Positions 58,336-64,000 of a DNA stretch of 64,000 nucleotides are shown here, piece by piece. Position numbers and translations under genes: made by a program. The stretch is from contig JAECUM010003284.1 in the NCBI GenBank assembly GCA_016617855.1, forward strand, positions 1 to 64,000, given 5' to 3'. The notes under the pieces were generated by a model, which did no database searches, had not been told where the DNA came from, and saw only the letters and a list, made by a program, of their open reading frames with translations. This stretch comes from Megalonaias nervosa. Lineage: Eukaryota > Mollusca > Bivalvia > Unionida > Unionidae. The first letter of the stretch is position 1. Every line of letters begins with the position of its first letter.

Positions 58336-59544
58336 TAAATTTGGATGTGTGTATATTGCAGAACTCAAGCATCAAGCCTAGATTTCACAAGCGAAACCCA
58401 AACATGGACTCTTGTTAAGAATTTGTTTTTTAAAAAATGTTATGATTGTTTGAAATTTTGACACATGTTTGACTGATTACACATCTTCAGTCATAGCTTC
58501 CACTTTGTTATATTTTGCTGGAAAGGAAGACATAGGTGTTTAATGTTCCTCAGAGATGAATTTTAAATTACAATTAAAGCAAAGAAACTCAAAAAGACCA
58601 AGCACCATTTGAAATATAATATATTTCCTCCCAAAATAAAACCAGGAGGCCATCCTAATAAATTGTTCAGATAGTAGGGGGTCATTGGATTAAAATATTC
58701 TTAGCGAATAGTTTGTTATGTTGGGTGTTGAGTTATTATCAGACTTGGGCTTTTCATCTGATGAAAAGAGGTATTGCATAACAAACAATAAATGCTGGAA
58801 CACCTTTCCGATAGCTGATACTTAGGCAGTGGCTGGGACTAATGCAGCTGAAAGTCCGCAGATAAAGTAGTTGAGGAAAATAGTTTCAAATTCCTATATT
58901 TTGAACTAGAGTGTGGTTCAAATCATCCAGAGCAAGAGCAGTAATACATGTATTTGCCGTTTCCAGCTAAATCAAGTAGTGAAAGGGAAAATAAATAAGG
59001 TATATCCTGGTGTACATGATGCAACATTTTAAACATGTGCAAGGTATGAACTATATTAAACTGGTTTCTTGTGTAATTATAATTGTAAGGTGTTCCTAAG
59101 GTACATATGATTTGGAAACATGTTCAGAAATTTATTCCAGCCAAATTTACGTAACAGGATTTATAGGGTATTTTTTAGCTCACCTGGTTGTTAATGCAAG
59201 TGTGGGGATTGTTATGATTGGGGTGGGGTACTCCCAATGTTTTATTTAAACTATTTTAGAAGTCCCACCCAGGCTTTATTTTGTTGGAAGTTAAATTTAG
59301 TGAGAGATAGATGTAAAGCTCCGAGCCCCCAGTCAGCAATGCTGATGGTTAGATGGTTAAATATACAAAAAAAAGGTTGAAATTCAATGAATAACAATTT
59401 AATAACAATTCAGTAATCAAAGGACTCAAATTTCCAATTACACTCCCTTTGCTGAACCCTTTAATAAGCCTATTGCATCACTTGATTAGCAGAGTGAGAT
59501 TGATTTCTACCTGTCGTATTTCTACTCATCTGTTTTATTCTTTC

Positions 59545-59675
59545 TCTTATTTCTCCCACTTCCTTCTCCCCTTCCTCCTCGACTTTTCTCCATATTCCTT
59601 CTCCTCCTCCTCCTCGACTTTCTCTAGACTCCTTCTCCTCCTCCACTTTCTCTAGACTCCTTCTCCTCCTGCACT
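59545..59675. repeat. Pyrimidine-rich (CTCCTC) imperfect tandem repeat
   Basis: CTCCTTCTCCTCCTCCACTT followed by TCTCTAGA repeats about three times in an almost pure pyrimidine strand, a candidate for triplex (H-DNA) structure. Confidence 0.9.
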
Positions 59676-59869
59676 TTCCCTACCATGATTACTCTTCTGT
59701 CAACTTCAACTGTCTTGGCTACAGCCTCAATTCCATCTCCAACTCTTCAAGACTCAGGACCCAATGGAACCCAAAGCTCTGTGTCCCCTAAAAGGCTTCC
59801 AGTGAAAACACAAGGACAGTACAATATTTTTCCTTAGCCCTCTCATCTCACACTACACACAGCCTATCA

Positions 59870-60960
59870 TCAGATAACGGCTATTAAATTGCTTCGGTCA
59901 CGCATTCGTTCACATCAAGATACCCATACGTTCTTGCATGGTAAACAAACGTCATAATACAGCACGGTATCAATTACTTCTCATACATACATCAATAAAT
60001 TCCATCACATCAATACATATTCCTAATCTCGTTATACTACACAATATCACAATAATCAGACGCATTTCTTTACCTTACAACTCATACAAAGTACGCAAAT
60101 ATTCAAATATCCATGCTCTGATATATTCATACGTCCATAGTAACTGATCTTACATACTTCAACCATGTTCCAAAATTCACAATTCAAGCATGTGTAAATT
60201 CTAACATAATGCATTAACAAATGCATTGGTTTACTACAAAGTAACCTAATAGTGAATTACAAAATTAATTCTGACTACAAGCTAACAATCTACACAATTC
60301 CGCCTCGCATCTAATAATTCTCTGTGTAAGCTCAAACCCATTTCTGAAATACACATGTAAATGAAACACTACAAAGGTAATTCTACATACTAAATGATCC
60401 TAGTAATTAAGTATACATACTACAGATAATTACAATTATGATGCCTAAATTCTGCAAAAATCGAGCAAATAACTTACTGACCTTTTTTGAAGCTTTGAGT
60501 TTCCTTAGAATCTACCTCAAAGTTTTTCCGCAAGATTACAAGTGGCTTCTTCTCGGAGTAAACCCTATTGATCCACAATACTAAATATTCTCTTAGGAGT
60601 CTGAAGTATCATTCGGGTCGGAATTGCAATCACACCCTCTGTCTCAATTCTGATTGTATATCGCTGTGAACTGATCCAATCAAACTTAGCAGACAATATC
60701 CCTCTCGCTGTCTGTCAATGTGGGGATGGATAAGAATATGCCCCATTCACTGCGTGGACTTCCTTTTGATCTTTGGACTAACCTGTTAACACATAGGTGT
60801 GATAACTTCAAGTCTTTGTTTAGATGGTGCGATCTATCGCCATTTGCCGATTCAAGATTCCGGTCTCTGGCTGGTCATGTAACCTTGCATAAGAGTTCAA
60901 CACTAGCCCCACGGCAATCTTTAGACACCAAGCACAAGGCCGTGGTAATATTCCCAAGAC
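59870..60960. other. CpG-retaining, G-poor island of unknown nature
   Basis: By eye, CpG dinucleotides are much denser here than in the flanks. From about 59.45 to 60.7 kb the plus strand is also poor in G and rich in A, C and T. On the minus strand, a stretch ending AAAAAAGGTCAGTAAG (about 60488-60473) could be a splice donor for a short untranslated first exon. No conserved protein was recognised. It could be a promoter island, a young unclassified transposon or a solo LTR. Confidence 0.4.
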
Positions 60961-61059
60961 AGGTAGATTATTGCTTATACATGACTTTATAGCTGGGGCT
61001 TAGCAAACATGACAGCAAGTGAGCTTATGATATGGTCCAGCATCCACCATTTGTCCTCT

Positions 61060-61970
61060 GTCTTTTGACCATCAGTAATTGCTACTTGTCAACATTATCT
61101 AAAAAAAAAAGCACTGGACCAGCTGCAAGCAACTTGAAGACCTTTCAGATTTGTGCAAATGATGCTGATCTGCCATCAAATATGGCCACTATTACGAAAA
61201 AACTTGACTTTGTCTAAAAAAAAAACTCAACAGAATTTGAACAAATTTAACAAATCATCATGTTGTAAAGCAGTTCAGACCCGTCATTAAAGACAAACAC
61301 CAGTACTAAAAATAGAAAACCTATAAATGACTTCTTAACAAAAACCACCAAACAGAAAAGGAACAAATTTTTACCGAAAGTATCCTAGTATGAGGGCCAT
61401 GAAAATCATACACATGATCTGTCTTCAAATTGCTGCAGTTACTGAAAATGTAAAATCCTTTAAACCCTTTTTTATCAAAAACCACAAAAGTCATCAGACT
61501 AATGACATAGGGCTTTTAAAACTAGTACAAATGATTCTGATCTTTCAACAAATATGGTGACTGTTACTAAAAAAAACCCCCCAAAAAACAACCTTTCAAG
61601 AATCACTGAACAGAATGTGATCAAATTTGATAGAAAGCACTGTGGCATGAAGATCTTCCATGCTGGTACAAATGATGCTATCTGTTTTCTACTTTGGTCT
61701 TGAGAGCAGAAAAACCTTTAAACAAAAATTTCTCAAAAACTGCTGAACAGAATTGGATAAAATTTGACAAAATGCCATAAAGCATCCTGGCATAAAGGCA
61801 TTTTAAAGTGTTTATAAATGATGCTGATCTGTTAAAGCAACATTTAAGAAAAGAAACTTCTTCAAATAACTTCTCAGAGTTGCTGAGAGAGAAGTGGACT
61901 AAATTTTAGAGAAAGCATTCTGGCATAAGGCCTTTCATGTTTTCATGAATGAATATTAGACAAATGATAT
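61060..61970 (+). repeat. Diverged ~140-170-bp tandem repeat block
   Basis: Recurring words are ACAGAATTTGAACAAATTTA, AGCATCCTGGCATAAAGGC, ACAAATGATGCTGATCTG and poly-A runs with TTTTAAACCC. About five diverged units are present. Confidence 0.7.
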
Positions 61971-62490
61971 TAATTTGCCTATCAGTATGGCAGCAATTAC
62001 TGAATAAATTATGGAAAAATTTAAGTGTTGAAATACGCAAATCAAGTGTTGAAATACGTGGAATATGCCAGATTGACCTTAGTGTTTCCTGTAGTCATGC
62101 TAGATGTACTAAATCAATACACCAGCTTTACACTTCTGAGAGGGACACATCTAAGGCACATTTTATATAGATGTGACATAATGCTTAAAGTTGTTTTGTA
62201 GGTATCCTGAATTTATAAATGACTAAGCCCCATAAAGTGTATACTTTTTGCAAGATCATGAGATCCCAAGTACATGCAAGGTATGAGTTTATGATACATT
62301 TTAGGTATATCTTCATGGGTACTTAAATTTACATTGGAGGTGGGCCTGAGGTGATTTAAAGCAATACATTTAGTAACGTATATCTAAAGAATGAATTTGA
62401 GGTATAACCTAATAATACCTCTCCACAAGATACCTTCAAGGCTTAGATCAAACAGTAAAAGTATGCAATAAAAAATATGTGTTGCGTACA

Positions 62491-62703
62491 CCATATATAC
62501 TCACAAGCGGAGTCCATATGCAAACTGCACCTACCCAGATCTGTTGTTGCATAATGCTCCAGCAGATCTGGGTATGTGCAACTTGTTAGGAGTAATCAGT
62601 ATAACAAGCAACATTGACCCTGATCTGCAGGTGCATTATGCTACAACAGATCAGGATCTTTGTTGTTTGCACTTTGCCTCAACTTATCAGCATATATAGA
62701 TGG
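62491..62703 (+). mobile_element. Three-armed MITE, copy 13 (near-complete)
   Basis: Left end CCATATATACTCACAAGCGG. First arm TACCCAGATCTG paired with CAGATCTGGGTA. Spacer TTAGGAGTAATCAGTATAAC. Second arm GACCCTGATCTGCAGG paired with CAGATCAGGATC. Right end CTTATCAGCATATATAGATG. Confidence 0.93.
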
Positions 62704-62929
62704 TATCTCCAGAATGGTATACATCAATACACCTGAAGCTAGTCATGATCTCTTGGCTTCATCGGTTGCAATTTATGTGCATGATATCCTTGAAAAATCA
62801 CCAAGTTAACATGAACAAAATTTTGTGACTTTAGAAAATGTGTTCACAATTTATATTTAAAGTTTGTAAATAACAAGGACAAGAGTAGATCGCTTCTTTT
62901 GAGATTACATGATTACCCTTGAAAAGCTA

Positions 62930-63510
62930 TCTGATGAATGATCAACCATCAAATATTATCTCCCTTTGCCTGACAACCAGGTGTGGCACATGCAAGGTGG
63001 GACAATGACCCAGTTATTCATCTTAACATGTGCTGGTATTGATGATTTTGCCATCAGTTGTAACTCTATTTAATACAGTTTTTGTGAATCAGAGACGTAC
63101 TTGTATCTCATAAATGATTAAGCATGAAAAGTTATCTCCCTTTGCCTGAATGTCAGGTGTCACGCTTGCCAAGTAGGACAGTGACCCTGTTGTTTATGCT
63201 GACAAAATAGTACTTATGATTTTGCCATCCACTGTGACTCTATCAATGAAAGTTTTGTAAATCAGAGATAAACTTCTATCTGATATATGATTAGTTATGA
63301 AAAGTTATCCCCTTTTGCCTGACAGACCGGTATTGCACATGCCAAGTCCATGTAGGACAGTGATCCAGTTGTTTATGCAGATATGCTGCTATTTATGACT
63401 TTGCCATCAATTGTTAACTAATGAATATTTTGTAAATTGGAGGAGAGACCATGAAAAGTTGTCTTTTGTTTGACGACTGTGTCACTACACGTTAGGTAGA
63501 ACAGGATCCT
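62930..63510. repeat. Tandem repeat, ~175-bp unit, about 3.3 copies
   Basis: Units begin near 62954, 63131 and 63306 with TTATCTCCCTTTGCCTGA. They contain CAGGTGTGGCACATGCAAGG, GACAATGACCCAGTTATTCA, GATTTTGCCATCAGTTGTAA and AATCAGAGACGTACTTGTAT followed by a (AT)AAATGATTA end. The last copy is truncated. Confidence 0.92.
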
Positions 63511-63513
63511 ATT

Positions 63514-63638
63514 GTTTTTGTTGATAGCTAATGGTGTTCATTCTTTTTTTTGATAGCTAATGGTATTCTTTGTTTTTTTTGATAGCTAATGGTAATCTTT
63601 GTTTTTGTTGATAGCTAATGGTATTCATTGTTTTATCA
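63514..63638. repeat. Minisatellite, 29-bp unit, four copies
   Basis: GATAGCTAATGGTATTCTTT followed by a T-run recurs at 63523, 63552, 63581 and 63610. Confidence 0.97.
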
Positions 63639-64000
63639 TCAGTTGCAATTCTTGCAACTCATTAACCCCTGGCGCCTCGTTTACGTGTCAGGAGATAATA
63701 GCCTACTTCCGAGCTCTGTAGCATCAAGGTCATTTAAGATACACTAAAGTGAGTGCTATTACAGAAAGGTAGACAAATATAGCTCTACAATGATACCAAA
63801 TAATCCAGACTTTCTAGTTGAACTACAAACTACAGAGGGAAAAACGTAAATTTTTGTACCTGTTTTTTTTTTCCACCCAAAATTTGGCCATGGTCGGAAT
63901 CCGATTTTGTGTCCAGATTTGAGACTTTTTGGCCTCAGATCTAAGGCAGACCAGTCTGAACTGCACACAGACAGGTGAACCTTTGCAAAAAATAGGATAA

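Larger units (their letters stand above)
32863..64000 (+). other. Putative GALNT intron 3 or downstream sequence, non-coding repeat mosaic
   Basis: No continuation of the catalytic domain was recognised after exon 3. I looked for the expected downstream family motifs (Leu-rich helix, REGLIRAR-like, DxHCE-like and WGGEN-like stretches) next to splice sites and found none, but a short exon could have been missed by eye. The region is dense in MITEs, SINEs and tandem repeats, listed separately. Stretches without anything recognisable include 32.9-33.15, 33.6-34.19, 35.6-36.1, 38.0-39.38, 40.55-42.3, 44.7-45.45, 45.6-46.2, 48.8-50.3, 51.9-53.2, 53.6-54.1, 55.35-56.2 and 58.35-59.5 kb. Confidence 0.55.

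Noticed and set aside
60720..60992. 90-codon open frame beginning MGMDKNMPHS
   Set aside because: It lies in the CpG-retaining island and is less AT-biased than others, but no family is recognised and no splice signals support it.

Overview
The window looks like AT-rich, mostly non-coding chromosomal DNA from an animal. The best guess is a mollusc, probably a bivalve. The reasons are spliced coding exons with GT/AG borders, several tRNA-derived SINE families, many small DNA transposons, numerous minisatellites, and a dispersed ~140-bp repeat family of a kind common in molluscan genomes. No bacterial-style gene organisation, rRNA gene, CRISPR array or convincing functional tRNA gene was seen. 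The species cannot be named from sequence alone.

Only one host protein-coding gene is supported: the 5' part of a polypeptide N-acetylgalactosaminyltransferase (GALNT family), on the + strand. Its three coding exons are 14859-15243, 27866-28019 and 32696-32862. They join in frame across phase-1, phase-2 and phase-1 borders and encode residues 1-235: a short basic cytoplasmic tail, a signal anchor, a charged stem, and the start of the GT-A catalytic domain. The remaining catalytic domain and the ricin-type lectin domain were not found, so intron 3 probably runs past the right edge (at least 31 kb).

Upstream (1-14.7 kb) there are no supported genes. This part holds minisatellites, SINEs, two hairpin-type MITEs and a cluster of MITEs at 7.06-7.83 kb. 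Intron 1 (15.2-27.9 kb) holds a 2.23-kb pogo-like DNA transposon (19492-21725) flanked by TA. It keeps an open DNA-binding N-terminal reading frame but has lost the middle of its transposase. Intron 2 holds a (TA)n tract, a SINE with target-site duplication and a ~480-bp direct repeat. The 33-64 kb part is a mosaic of MITEs, SINEs, a ~1-kb duplicated segment, ~140-bp repeats, a CpG-retaining island near 60 kb and several minisatellites.

The most interesting signal is a DNA-transposon system. At least 12 copies of one ~210-bp MITE have termini nearly identical to those of the pogo-like element. Each MITE contains two internal hairpins, so a single strand should fold as a three-way cruciform. 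In one copy (50321-51892) the second hairpin half plus the right subterminal region has expanded into a ~27-unit tandem array. This looks like a minisatellite caught forming inside a transposon.
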